Below are positions 10,568 to 18,983 of a stretch of 64,000 bases of DNA, piece after piece. Positions within the stretch are counted from its first letter, which is position 1; each line of letters begins with the position of its first letter. The notes under the pieces were generated by a model that ran no database searches, was not told the DNA's origin, and saw nothing but the letters and a program-made list of their open reading frames with translations. The DNA lies in NCBI RefSeq assembly GCF_007997305.1, contig NZ_VORZ01000001.1:1054001-1118000 (forward strand). Direction: 5' to 3'. This DNA comes from Psychrobacter frigidicola (lineage in GTDB: Bacteria > Pseudomonadota > Gammaproteobacteria > Pseudomonadales > Moraxellaceae). Made by a program: the position numbers and the translations under genes.

Positions 10568-10629
10568 AGGATTAAGTTTACTTTATAGATCTCCTTGCTA
10601 TTAACATAGGGTTGATAGCTACTAATCCG
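10568..10629 (+). promoter_or_regulatory. Candidate S6:S18-binding leader element of rpsF
   Basis: GGATT at 10569-10573 can pair with AATCC at 10624-10628, closing a leader stem just before the ribosome binding site, with CCG at 10627-10629. The S6:S18 complex is known to bind rpsF leaders through a stem with a conserved CCG. The match is by position and a short motif only. Confidence 0.35.
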
Positions 10630-10641
10630 TAAGGAGTCCAT

Positions 10642-11052
10642 ATGCGACATTACGAAGTGGTGTTAATTGTACACCCAGACCAAAGCGACCAAGTGGTCGG
10701 CATGGTTGAACGCTACATTAAGTTGGTTCAAGACAACGATGGCACTATCCATCGTTTAGAAGATTGGGGCCGTCGTCAATTAGCCTACCCAATCGACAAA
10801 ATCCATAAAGCTCATTACGTTTTATTCAATATTGAAACAAACGGTGAGACTTTAGCTGAGCTTGAAGAGTTGTTCCGTTATAACGACGCGATCATTCGTA
10901 GCCTGGTCATGCGCCGTGACGACGCAATCACTGAAGAGTCGCAGTTAGCTAAGAATGCCGATGAAAAACGCGCACGCAAAGCAACTACTACCCGTCGTCC
11001 AGACAGTCGTAATGACAATGACGACGATAACAACGACAACAGTGAAGACTAA
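10642..11052 (+). CDS. rpsF: 30S ribosomal protein S6
   Basis: A 136-residue small-subunit protein that pairs with S18 on the 16S central domain. [18 protein letters not shown] and [21 protein letters not shown] are clear S6 signatures. The core ends near residue 105 and is followed by an acidic Asp/Asn-rich tail; enterobacterial S6 also carries an acidic tail, which is the site of RimK glutamylation. AAGGAG lies 6 bases before the ATG. It is the first gene of the rpsF-rpsR-rplI operon, which lacks priB between rpsF and rpsR. Confidence 0.97.
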   Translation: MRHYEVVLIVHPDQSDQVVGMVERYIKLVQDNDGTIHRLEDWGRRQLAYPIDKIHKAHYVLFNIETNGETLAELEELFRYNDAIIRSLVMRRDDAITEESQLAKNADEKRARKATTTRRPDSRNDNDDDNNDNSED

Positions 11053-11067
11053 TTAAGGAGAATACTT

Positions 11068-11295
11068 ATGGCACGTTTCTATCGCCGTCGCAAATTCTGC
11101 CGTTTCACTGCTGAAGGCATCACTCACATCGATTATAAAGATGTTGAGTTGCTAAAACAGTATATCAGTGAAAATGGCAAAATCGTACCTAGCCGCATTA
11201 CCGGTACATCTACTAAATATCAGCGTCAACTGGCTACTGCTATCAAGCAGGCTCGCTATCTTGCGCTACTTCCGTATACTGACAACCATCAGTAA
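11068..11295 (+). CDS. rpsR: 30S ribosomal protein S18
   Basis: A 75-residue ribosomal protein beginning [16 protein letters not shown] and containing [18 protein letters not shown], both standard S18 segments. It sits 15 bases after rpsF and 25 bases before rplI, with AAGGAG upstream. Length equals the family norm. Confidence 0.97.
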   Translation: MARFYRRRKFCRFTAEGITHIDYKDVELLKQYISENGKIVPSRITGTSTKYQRQLATAIKQARYLALLPYTDNHQ

Positions 11296-11320
11296 TTCGA
11301 CGGTTAACTAGGAGTGACTC

Positions 11321-11827
11321 ATGCAAATTATTTTGTTACAGCGTATCGTCAACCTTGGTAAACTCGGTGAAACTGTCGATGTGAAACCAGGTTACGGACG
11401 TAACTTTCTTATCCCTCATGGCAAAGCGTTACCTGCTACTGCAGCTAACATTGAAAAGTTCGAAGCACGTCGTGCGGAACTTGAAGCCGAGGAAGCAACA
11501 GAACTTAATGCCGCTCAAGAGCGTGCTGATGCCTTAACTGATGTTAATGTTATCATGCGTGCTAAATCAGGTGATGAAGGTAAATTATTTGGCTCTATCG
11601 GTACCCGCGATATTGCTGAAGCATTAACCAATTCAGGCCTAGAAGTTGATCGTGCTGAGATTAAGCTTCCAGAAGGCGCTTTACGTCAAATTGGTGAATA
11701 TAATGTTGATATTCAGCTTCATCATGACGTTACTGCGACTATCTTAGTTACTATTCTCTCCGAAGATGGTGATGACGAAGATCAAGTAGAAGAAACAGAC
11801 AGCGAAGAAGATTATTCTGAAGAGTAA
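11321..11827 (+). CDS. rplI: 50S ribosomal protein L9
   Basis: A 168-residue large-subunit protein. The N-terminal RNA-binding domain has [27 protein letters not shown], split by the long connecting helix (about residues 40-75) from the C-terminal domain. It is about 19 residues longer than the usual 149 because of a very acidic C-terminal tail rich in Glu and Asp. AGGAG precedes the ATG by 7 bases. A strong terminator follows, closing the operon. Confidence 0.97.
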   Translation: MQIILLQRIVNLGKLGETVDVKPGYGRNFLIPHGKALPATAANIEKFEARRAELEAEEATELNAAQERADALTDVNVIMRAKSGDEGKLFGSIGTRDIAEALTNSGLEVDRAEIKLPEGALRQIGEYNVDIQLHHDVTATILVTILSEDGDDEDQVEETDSEEDYSEE

Positions 11828-11855
11828 TCTTTAGGGTATCTGCTTCAACGTTGAT

Positions 11856-11888
11856 AAAAAAGCCAGTAACTAAGTTACTGGCTTTTTT
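11856..11888 (+). terminator. Intrinsic terminator after rplI
   Basis: Fifteen-base inverted arms (11856-11870 and 11874-11888) with a 3-base loop; the core is GCCAGTAAC and the distal arm ends in a T-run. Confidence 0.92.
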
Positions 11889-11935
11889 TGTGGATGAAGT
11901 TTTTGCTACTATAAATAAGTAAAAAATGGATTATA

Positions 11936-13515
11936 TTAAAAACGATTACTATTTTTTACGTAGTCATAAATGCATACTACTTTACAGAAATTACTTGAAG
12001 TATTCTTGGTTGCTAACGCTTCATCAATATGCTTTTTTAATATTTTTAACAATACATCTAAGTCCTGCTTGATTAAATTAAAACCCATGTAAGGAAGCAT
12101 TCTCAAGAAAAGCCCAAAGTCTCCGCATTGATATAGTTCATTAACGCCAATATTTATCTCTGGTATACTTCTGGCGCGCTTTTTATCACTACCTTGGGAT
12201 TGAAACTCTTTTTCTTGAATATTAAACTTAGTAGCGACGTTTCCTGAAAGCTCTGCTCCATCAAAAAGTTTACCTTTACAGTCAATTAATCCTACTTTAT
12301 TCACAAAGTAAAAAATAGGTATGCGAGTATTACCTTTACATCGCTTAGGTAATACATCATTAACTACCTGCTGCCAATCATAAGCACCATTTTCAAATAC
12401 TATCTCATGAATAAGGTCAAAAAGCTCTAGACCAACTAAGCCTTTATTAGCCATCGTTTCAGATCTTTTTACCATCGAGATTGCACCATAGCCAACAACA
12501 AATTCAGTTTGTGTATGGTCGTCAGTAACTGCTTCTGAATCTCGAACATATAGCTTTCCTTTTGGATCATCAGTCAGCACAAGTTCATAAAGTTCATCTT
12601 TAATGGCTCTAAATAAATGTGCTGGGATGCGTCTCTTAGTCTCGCAAAGAACTTCAAATATCTCTTTATAAGATGATGTTTGTACATACTTAATCGGTAT
12701 CTTCTTATGAATTACTGAATCACTAATTGTTGGTTCTTAAACCTCCGGCTCCCACTCTACAAAAAGTAATTTATTCTTTAGAAAATTCAAGCTTTTATCA
12801 GGAAAGCAGCTCAAGATATCCTCTAGGATTTCGGCAATATGTTGGTCAGTAAGTGAATAACCTAAAAAGATTACTGGTCTTTCTATAAACATAGTCAGCA
12901 GCTTAGATGACAAATAAGGGTTTTTCTATACTCATCATAATCTGGCTTAGTTAAAACTAAACTGTTAGGCTCAGAACAACAACCATGTATTTTGTATATC
13001 TCTGCTATTCCATGGCTACGACCTGTAATCAAACCATCTTGACCAATAAAAGGTGTGAATTTTGGAAACCGTTGCTCTAGAAACATGTCCCAATTAGTCG
13101 TTATGACTCCATCTATATTTGCTTTTGAAAGCAACTCTATATCATGAAGTAAATCAGCATCAGTAGTAATATTGTGATGAGATTTACTAATAAACTCTGA
13201 AATTGAAAACTTTAAGGGTGATTGTTCATCAATCAGGAAACTTTCTTTCTCCTCAACCAAGGCTTTGCCTTCATTCGTCTCCCACCATTCTTCTGAATAA
13301 ATTTTTGCCAAATGCTAAGCATATACAGTCAAGTCACCGTTTGATTGAGCTCTAAGTTTTACATGACTGACACCTATATTTTCAGCAAACTGTTTCAATA
13401 AGTCTTCCCAACAACTAACTCCTAGATACCGTCTAGATACCCCAGAACCGATGAAAAAAATAGGTGATGAATCAAATTGACTAAAGTGTTCTTCCAGTTT
13501 TTTCTTAAAAGTCAT
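11936..13515 (-). pseudogene. SIR2-family (SIR2_2-like) putative defence gene, disrupted
   Basis: Read on the minus strand, pieces of a single protein of about 525 residues can be joined. The N-terminus has PIFFIGSGVSRRYLG, then VITTNWDMFLEQRFP, IYKIHGCCSEPNSLVLT and PVIFLGYSLTDQHI, which together mark the NAD-binding SIR2-like fold, and a conserved C-terminal region follows. Three lesions break it: an in-frame TAG at 13315-13317, a frameshift near 12903-12908 (joining ICHL to KLLTMFIERP), and an in-frame TAA at 12737-12739. Homology is continuous across all three, so this is one decayed gene, not three genes. Standalone SIR2 proteins are often NADases of anti-phage systems; that role is inferred. 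Start chosen at 13515, with GGAAAA just upstream. Confidence 0.82.
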
Positions 13516-13543
13516 TATGATTTTCCATAAATTACCTGCATTA

Positions 13544-13569
13544 AAAAAGGCCAACCACTTATGTGGTTG
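13544..13569 (-). terminator. Displaced original terminator of ssrA
   Basis: On the minus strand CAACCAC and GTGGTTG (13552-13569) form a stem with a 4-base loop, followed by GCC and six T (to 13544). It directly follows the outer copy of the ssrA 3' end, so it was probably the tmRNA terminator before the element inserted. Confidence 0.7.
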
Positions 13570-13582
13570 AGCTCATTTAAAA

Positions 13583-13601
13583 TGTTTGGTGGAGATGGCG
13601 G
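13583..13601 (-). repeat. Distal attachment site copy (19-bp core)
   Basis: TGTTTGGTGGAGATGGCGG is identical to 21357-21375, which covers the last bases of ssrA. The match ends at the next base on the tmRNA-body side. This copy carries only the 3' tip of tmRNA and is not a functional tmRNA. Confidence 0.92.
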
Positions 13602-13662
13602 AAACTAAACTATAGACGTAAAGCATTGATTTATATAACTATACACAATTTAAAATAAGACG

Positions 13663-13683
13663 ATACCAACCATAATACCAACA
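13663..13683. promoter_or_regulatory. Integrase arm-type sites, distal end
   Basis: ATACCAAC at 13663-13670 and ATACCAACA at 13675-13683 are direct repeats 12 bases apart. The same motif with the same 12-base spacing and orientation occurs at the integrase end of the element. Confidence 0.75.
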
Positions 13684-13767
13684 ATCGTTTTTGATTTTGC
13701 TGTTATTCAATGTTTACCCTGTCAACTAAAAATTATTTTGTAATTGTTTGCACTATCTGCATGCCCT

Positions 13768-14214
13768 CGCGATACCTGTCCGAAAAGTCTATTATGCTGC
13801 CTCTCGATACTTGTTAAGAAACTACCCATCATGGGCAAAATCTACCCCGTGCGCGTACTGTTCCATTAACTACCCTCAATCTTTTATAACAGTCCGAAAA
13901 ATTACCCCTTTATGGACTCGCAAAACTACCTTGCGCGTGTGCGTTACTGTTGCATAAACCTAGCCCTTTTTATGGACTCGAAGTATTATTTTAACGCCTC
14001 TTTTATGGACTCCGAAAAGTCCCCTGTATGGACTCCAAGAACTACCCTAACGTGTCCGAAAACCATCCCTTTTTATGGACTCAAAAAAGTCCTTTCTAAG
14101 ATGTCCAAAAACCACCCCTTACGATGTCCGAAAATTACTTTTATAGCAGTCCGCAAAACCCTGTAATTGTCGTTTGCCTCGCGTGCGCGCGCGATACTTG
14201 TCCATAAACTATTT
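13768..14214. repeat. Degenerate direct-repeat array (GTCCGAAAA / TATGGACTC units)
   Basis: About fifteen imperfect units of roughly 20-50 bases lie head to tail. TCCGAAAA occurs exactly at 13779, 13893, 14011, 14055 and 14127, all in one orientation, with variants at 14104, 14150 and 14201. TATGGACTC occurs at 13911, 13971, 14004, 14027 and 14074. A third motif, CGATACTTGTCC or near variants preceded by GCG-rich sequence, occurs near 13770, 13805, 13853, 13943 and 14191. The short frames that cross it (for example 13912-14166) only translate the repeat and have no coding support. Function unknown. Confidence 0.75.
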
Positions 14215-14266
14215 AAGCCCTTATGCTGCATAGCTTTGTGATATTAGCAATGATGAGTGATTGCAT

Positions 14267-14332
14267 TGCAAAATGTCATGTTTTGTCATGTTTTGAATGA
14301 CAGGTTGGCGGCGGTGCAAAATGTCATGTTTT
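14267..14332. repeat. Direct repeats TGCAAAATGTCATGTTTT
   Basis: An exact 18-base sequence at 14267-14284 and 14315-14332, with a partial copy GTCATGTTTTGAATG at 14285-14299 between them and a further TCATGTTTTGAAT near 14409. Lies in the gene-free part of the element. Confidence 0.8.
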
Positions 14333-14569
14333 TACATATTGTTATGCGACTCTCTACGGTGTCCAAAAAGTAAGGTTCTGGGGGTTGTCATCGGTGGGCT
14401 AAAACCTCATGTTTTGAATATTGGGTTTTACTGGGTTCTAACCTTGGGGTATTCTTGGGGTTCGTCATGATGACTAGGTGCTGCCAATGTAGTAAAAAGT
14501 AGTAGTTTGCTGTTGTGCTGAATGTTAACTTTTGACAACATGCGCGGCTGCATTGTTCTGTTTTGAATG

Positions 14570-14767
14570 TTAGGTTTTGTTAGGTTCTCGATTATCTAGA
14601 ACCTAGGGGAAACCTTAGGTTGTTGAGCATTATAAAAAGGCTTGGTTTGTCCAATGAATGCCACTTATTCAGTTTTAAACCTTAACATTTCTTAACAGCC
14701 TCAAAGACTTTGATTACGGCAAGATTACGGCAAGGGTTAGTAATTCAGATTTCAACATTTCTCAACA
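14570..14767. repeat. Cluster of short repeats (TTAGGTT, GATTACGGCAA, AACATTTCTYAACA)
   Basis: TTAGGTT recurs at 14570, 14580 and 14615. TAGGTTCT/AGAACCTA forms an 8-base inverted repeat (14581-14588, 14598-14605). GATTACGGCAA is tandemly duplicated at 14712-14722 and 14723-14733. AACATTTCTTAACA at 14684-14697 has a near copy at 14754-14767. No gene is visible here. Confidence 0.65.
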
Positions 14768-14890
14768 TCAGGCAATAAAAAAGGCAGACGATGAACGCCT
14801 ACCTTGTAGAATTATGATGGCACCTGTTCACCTAATAGGCGATTGTCCTGCCTGCTAATATAGGTTATACCTAAGAAAATATGCCTTTGT

Positions 14891-15085
14891 TGCCTAAATA
14901 GCTTGTAAGCTTTGCCCTGTATAGCATCAAGTTAGTAATACCCCCGTCCTAAGCGTGCCTAAATTGCCTTTATTGTGCCTAAATGACCATGGTTTTAGGA
15001 CAGTTTAGGCAACTTAGGCACGTTTAGGCAAATGCCTTTACTAAGCAAAAGCCCCTAGCTATATGGGCTAAGGGCTATTTAGGCA
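14891..15085. repeat. TTTAGGCA iteron cluster, candidate replication origin of the element
   Basis: The 8-base motif TGCCTAAA occurs at 14891, 14956 and 14976, and its complement TTTAGGCA at 15004, 15023 and 15078, plus CTTAGGCA at 15013. The orientation flips about a centre near 14993, and the central copies are 9-28 bases apart. It ends 28 bases from the stop of the DUF3987 helicase/primase-like gene. Iterons beside a replication gene are typical of plasmid and satellite origins; the origin role is inferred. Confidence 0.6.
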
Positions 15086-15113
15086 AAAAAGGCACGTTTT
15101 CAGGCACACACGG

Positions 15114-17267
15114 TTATATAAATAACTTAGGGTTAATATAAATCACTCTCTTTTTACCATCTTGCACCTGTCTAATGTGCCCCATACTTTCTAAGTTGTC
15201 TAACTCATTTTGCAGTAGCTTGTTATTTTTACGCATTGGCTTAGGTGCGCCATTGTAGGCATCAGTACGATTTAACATAGGCGGATTTTTACCCCTCGCT
15301 TTATCCACTAGCCAGCTGCTTAGCTTCTCACTGTCGTTCTGCTCACCTGTAGGCGTTGCATCAAGGTAGCGCAAGCGTTCGGCTGTGGAATACTCAACCA
15401 ACATAAAAGCGCGTGTAATATCGTCTGTAGTGATTACCTTACGCCCATCAAAGAAAGCCATTAATGCAGCGATACGGCTGGCGTTCTCTGCCATTCGTGA
15501 GGCATACGCTTTTAGATATTCCAATGTCTGCCCGTTGGCTTGGCGGTTTTCTATCGCTTGCATGTGCTGATAAAAGGTTTGTTCTGCTTGCTGGTTTGCC
15601 CATTGCATCTTAATGCGCTGGGGTGTGCCTGTGCTGTCATTGGGCTGGCTTGCTGGTAATGGATCAAGTAAGGCATGACAGCGTGCCCAAAATTCTATTA
15701 AGTCAGGATTATCATAGGGGCTGTCGTTCCTACGCTGGGGGTTGTCCCATACACGTTTGCCCCGTAAATCAGGTGGGCAAGCTATCAATGCCCTTGCTAA
15801 AAAGCCTTGCCCGTTCATAAGTGGATCAGTTAATGCTTGCTCTAATACTACCCGTTGACCTTGTAGCAGTAGCGTCATGCGTACGTTATGGGCATCTGTT
15901 TGCGGTGTGGCGTATGCTGACTTTTGCGAACGTAACCGCGATACTTCGCCATCACTCCATAACTTCGTAAGTGCTGATAAGGCGCTGCCAGCGGTGTCAC
16001 CTGTCATGGTGTGACCATTAAAGAATTGACCTGCTTCGTCTGTTGTCCATGATGCGTTGGTCATTTCACCACTGATAAACCTATCTAATATTGGCTCAAT
16101 GGTGGCATCATCAAACAAGGTCTTAGGGTTTTTAGGCTTAGGGTTTTCATCTATAAAAGTGGCTTGCTCTTTACCTTTTAGACTTGCCTTGTCACTTTCC
16201 CATGTTGATACATCATCTAAATAGTTGGTGTATTGCTGGCGCTCATACTCTTTAATCTTAAAGTGAGTTAAGCCCATAGCCTGTGTTTTACCTGATCCGC
16301 TTTCCCCCTCTGTGATTAACATTAGACTGGTTGGCATGTGACCGTGCCCCATTGGTGCATCAATAAAACGCTGCCCCATGTGTGCCAGTGCGCCTAATAC
16401 GCATTGTCCTGCCATTGCATCAGGTACTTGTGAGTAGTGCGCCACTGCCTGAACAACATTCTTTAGCAGTCCTTTGAACGCCTCTATAGGGTAAGGTGTA
16501 GGCTGGCTTGGGTCATTGGCTAATGGTTCAGGTTCGCCCCATATTTCCGCCTGTAGGTCAATTATGCTCGTATCATCATCGGCTAGAATACTGGCATAGG
16601 TTGAGTAATTGTCTAGCTGTGTCAGTAGATCAAAAACAGTAATAACCGCCTTGACGTTGCAACCTGCCAGCGGTTTACAGACCTTATCTTTTTTATCTAT
16701 GGTGGTAAAGATGGTCACGGGGTAGGCTTCTGCAAAATGCTTTACCGTGCTATTAAATAGCAGACTATCAAGGCATACCAATAGCGTGACATTATCAGCT
16801 ATCAAGTGTTGAGCAATCATGACCGCATCATCTAAGTTATCAATGGCTATGATCTCGTTAGCACTGTCTAACGTGCCAATGATTAACGCTGTCGGCTGCA
16901 TACGGTCAATGATTAACGGCTTTTGATTGCAGTTAGGCGTGACACTGGCAAGGGTTACGGGTTGATCTTGATTATTAGACAATACTAGCCCTATCGTGCC
17001 AGCTGTAGGCGCTCTCGATCCTGTATCAAAGCCCGTAGTTATGGTAATATTGTCATCAATGTTCAGTAACTTATCTTGTATGCTTAACTGCTCATATAAG
17101 TTATAAAGACTAAGTAATATATTGTCATCTGCCAGCCCTTGCCGTGTGGCTGCATTAAATCTACTTATCATTTCAAAGCCTGCGCTAAATGCGTGGGCTT
17201 TTTCATGGGTGTCTATTGGGGTTTTAAGATGGTTTTTTTTTGAGGTCGTGCTGATTGAGTTAGCCAT
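15114..17267 (-). CDS. DUF3987-domain protein, putative replication helicase/primase of the element
   Basis: A 717-residue protein with a Walker A motif GESGSGKT at residues 321-328 inside a DUF3987 domain (about residues 255-620, including WTTDEAGQFFNGHTM and RALIACPPDLRG). The N-terminal 240 residues may be a degenerate primase/Toprim-like region; I could not confirm this. The C-terminus (residues 640-717) looks like a winged-helix tail. DUF3987 proteins are common in phages and integrative elements and are thought to act in replication. It ends beside an iteron cluster and starts inside the end of the upstream ORF (8-base overlap), with AGGGG about 9 bases before the ATG. A weak AGCCC/GGGCT stem followed by TTTT (15050-15076) may be its terminator. 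Confidence 0.78.
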   Translation of the reverse strand: MANSISTTSKKNHLKTPIDTHEKAHAFSAGFEMISRFNAATRQGLADDNILLSLYNLYEQLSIQDKLLNIDDNITITTGFDTGSRAPTAGTIGLVLSNNQDQPVTLASVTPNCNQKPLIIDRMQPTALIIGTLDSANEIIAIDNLDDAVMIAQHLIADNVTLLVCLDSLLFNSTVKHFAEAYPVTIFTTIDKKDKVCKPLAGCNVKAVITVFDLLTQLDNYSTYASILADDDTSIIDLQAEIWGEPEPLANDPSQPTPYPIEAFKGLLKNVVQAVAHYSQVPDAMAGQCVLGALAHMGQRFIDAPMGHGHMPTSLMLITEGESGSGKTQAMGLTHFKIKEYERQQYTNYLDDVSTWESDKASLKGKEQATFIDENPKPKNPKTLFDDATIEPILDRFISGEMTNASWTTDEAGQFFNGHTMTGDTAGSALSALTKLWSDGEVSRLRSQKSAYATPQTDAHNVRMTLLLQGQRVVLEQALTDPLMNGQGFLARALIACPPDLRGKRVWDNPQRRNDSPYDNPDLIEFWARCHALLDPLPASQPNDSTGTPQRIKMQWANQQAEQTFYQHMQAIENRQANGQTLEYLKAYASRMAENASRIAALMAFFDGRKVITTDDITRAFMLVEYSTAERLRYLDATPTGEQNDSEKLSSWLVDKARGKNPPMLNRTDAYNGAPKPMRKNNKLLQNELDNLESMGHIRQVQDGKKRVIYINPKLFI

Positions 17268-17793
17268 GATGGATAGCCCCTAACGTTTTTTGAGTGAATG
17301 CCACGCTATACAGTAAAGATATAGGGTGACGGGTCTTACTCTCGGTAACGTTAGTAACCGCCCTGCATATTCGCCTTACGGCTATTTTATTTTGCAGCGT
17401 CAACCCGTCATAGTCGGTTAGCAAATGACTTGCTATAGATATGAGGGAATGATCCCTTGTGGCGCTTAACTGCGCTTTCGGGGCGGTGCTTGATTGTATA
17501 GTGACAGCTTGAGAGGCTGGGCTATTATCAGGCACAAAAAAAGCCAATAAATAACGGCTGGCTTGTCCGCTAACGTTTTTTGAGAGGTCTATATAGTAAC
17601 CGCTGCTATTGTCACTTGCAATCGGTTTTGCCTCAACTGGTGTGCAAGCCAAAAATGACAATAGCAAGCCAATACCTACTACCCATGCCATAAAGATAGT
17701 AAATCTTAGTAGTAAGCCTCGCTTGCCAGCTTGTACGCGACTGTATGTCCCGTGCTGGGGTTCAAGGTCAGTTTTGATAGGGTTATCGGACAT
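17260..17793 (-). CDS. Hypothetical single-pass membrane protein of the element
   Basis: A 177-residue protein I do not recognise. A charged N-terminus (about 28 residues with several Arg and Lys) precedes one hydrophobic segment at about residues 29-48 (LLLRFTIFMAWVVGIGLLLS) that ends in FLACTP, which resembles a lipobox although the N-region is unusually long. The remainder is polar, Ser/Thr-rich and probably periplasmic. GGAGG lies 9 bases before the ATG. It overlaps the gene on each side, so it is translated as part of the alpA-to-DUF3987 operon. A role in blocking or sensing phage at the envelope is possible but unsupported by any motif. Confidence 0.6.
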   Translation of the reverse strand: MSDNPIKTDLEPQHGTYSRVQAGKRGLLLRFTIFMAWVVGIGLLLSFLACTPVEAKPIASDNSSGYYIDLSKNVSGQASRYLLAFFVPDNSPASQAVTIQSSTAPKAQLSATRDHSLISIASHLLTDYDGLTLQNKIAVRRICRAVTNVTESKTRHPISLLYSVAFTQKTLGAIHHG

Positions 17794-18061
17794 GGCTTGA
17801 TACCTCCAATTCAGGCAGTAAGGTAAGCCCTCCCATCATTTCGCTAACTATGCTTGCAAGCTCACTATTAGCGAGTAAGGCAGACCTTACAGCGACTAAT
17901 ACGCATTTGCTTGCGTCATCATCGGTCTTGATAGCACTAAGCGCCATTGATAGGCTCTCAGCATCGTTTGATAGGTCTTGTATGCGGTCATCAATGACAG
18001 ATAGATAATAACTATCGACTGCTACTAGGCGCGGTTCTAAGCGTTCGTTATCACTATTCAT
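17783..18061 (-). CDS. Hypothetical small acidic protein of the element
   Basis: A 92-residue protein, acidic and predicted largely helical, with a region DSYYLSVIDDRIQDLSNDAESLSMAL. No family was recognised. The ATG at 18061 is preferred over a GTG at 18070 because GGAGG lies 8 bases upstream of it. It overlaps the end of the KilA-N gene by 8 bases and the next ORF by 11, which indicates coupled translation. Confidence 0.6.
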   Translation of the reverse strand: MNSDNERLEPRLVAVDSYYLSVIDDRIQDLSNDAESLSMALSAIKTDDDASKCVLVAVRSALLANSELASIVSEMMGGLTLLPELEVSSHVR

Positions 18062-18575
18062 TATCAGCACCTCCTACAAGATTAAGACTAGTCTGCATTT
18101 GCTTGATAGTGCTATCAATATGCTGTTTCAACTGTGGCTTGATCTGCTTACCACCTATGCAAAGAAAACGCCCTGCGCTAGTCAATCCAGCATCAATAGT
18201 GTTTAGCTCATGACATAATTTGTTAAGTCGTTCGCTAAGCTCTACCTGTTGGCTCACCATCGAGTCAAAAGCGCGTATCACCAATAGTTGAAAACGTGGG
18301 CTAATCCACATGGCATAGCTGTAAACAAGCTCACGGCATACGAAAGTACCTTGCTGATCTGCATGACCACCTTGAATGACCTTATAAGCTATTGAATTGG
18401 CTTCGTTACTCATATCTGAGCAACGCTCTATTTCATTAATTAAGCTCTTAGTATTTTCTAGTCTTACAAAGTTTGCTGGCTTGTGCTTGTTATCACTGCC
18501 ACTAGCCTTATGTAGGTCATTTAGTGAATACAAGCCGTCTATCATTCGTATAGTGTTATTTAATATAGTAAGCAT
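18054..18575 (-). CDS. KilA-N / phage antirepressor-like DNA-binding protein
   Basis: A 173-residue protein with an N-terminal KilA-N type domain (residues 8-100): LYSLNDLHKASGSDNKHKP, then NFVRLENTKSLINEI, then YSYAMWISPRFQLLVIRAFD. The C-terminal 70 residues are helical and polar, probably a dimerisation or partner-binding tail. KilA-N proteins bind DNA and are common in phages and satellites as regulators or antirepressors. It starts 3 bases after the alpA stop with AAGGTG 6 bases upstream of ATG. In this operon a switch role alongside AlpA is likely but inferred. Confidence 0.8.
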   Translation of the reverse strand: MLTILNNTIRMIDGLYSLNDLHKASGSDNKHKPANFVRLENTKSLINEIERCSDMSNEANSIAYKVIQGGHADQQGTFVCRELVYSYAMWISPRFQLLVIRAFDSMVSQQVELSERLNKLCHELNTIDAGLTSAGRFLCIGGKQIKPQLKQHIDSTIKQMQTSLNLVGGADNE

Positions 18576-18578
18576 GAT

Positions 18579-18881
18579 CTACACCTTGCTTGTGGTTAAG
18601 GTGTGTTTGTTGATCCATTCGTGAACCGCTGCATAGCTCCACGCGGTCATTGTTGGCGATAACTTAACGGGTGCAACAAAACGCCCATCTTTTGACCATT
18701 CAAAAAGCGTGGTTTTGCTAAAAGGTAGGAACGGCAAAATGTCCTTTGCTCTGCCCATGCCAGTAGTAGGCAGTTGCATAGCTGGACTGTTTGCGGTGGT
18801 TGGTTGGGTATCGTTCGAGGTGTCACTAGTAAAGGGGATTACTGGCGTGTCTTGGGTAGCTTGTTGCTGTGTCATGTTCAT
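18579..18881 (-). CDS. AlpA-family transcriptional regulator
   Basis: A 100-residue protein whose C-terminal half is an AlpA/MerR-like winged helix-turn-helix: ILPFLPFSKTTLFEWSKDGR, then APVKLSPTMTAWSYAAVHEWI. The N-terminal 40 residues are a low-complexity polar extension. AlpA-type proteins activate integrase/excision or early operons in P4-like elements and phage satellites. It is the first gene of a five-gene overlapping operon ending with the DUF3987 gene. A second Met two codons in (18875) has better spacing from GGAG and may be the true start. A striking ATGCAT palindrome lies just upstream. Confidence 0.82.
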   Translation of the reverse strand: MNMTQQQATQDTPVIPFTSDTSNDTQPTTANSPAMQLPTTGMGRAKDILPFLPFSKTTLFEWSKDGRFVAPVKLSPTMTAWSYAAVHEWINKHTLTTSKV

Positions 18882-18983
18882 AGCTCCATGTAGTGTATTG
18901 AGCCGTAACGGACGCTACGGCTTACATGAGCTATCTTAGGGGGCGAGAGTTTTTAGCTAAATACTCGTCCATGCATAGAGTGC

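Noticed and set aside
12737..13317. Programmed frameshift or readthrough in the SIR2 gene
   Set aside because: Three separate lesions (TAG, frameshift, TAA) without slippery sequences or downstream structures are better explained by decay.
13583..13601. A second tRNA or tmRNA gene at the distal att copy
   Set aside because: Only 19 bases match the ssrA 3' end; the sequence diverges immediately and cannot form a tRNA-like domain.
13748..14166. Two short forward frames inside the element's repeat array
   Set aside because: They translate the degenerate repeats (recurring FMDS-like residues), lack ribosome binding sites and oppose every other gene of the element.
13768..14214. CRISPR array
   Set aside because: The units are imperfect, spacers vary from about 10 to 50 bases and themselves contain related motifs, and no cas gene is present.
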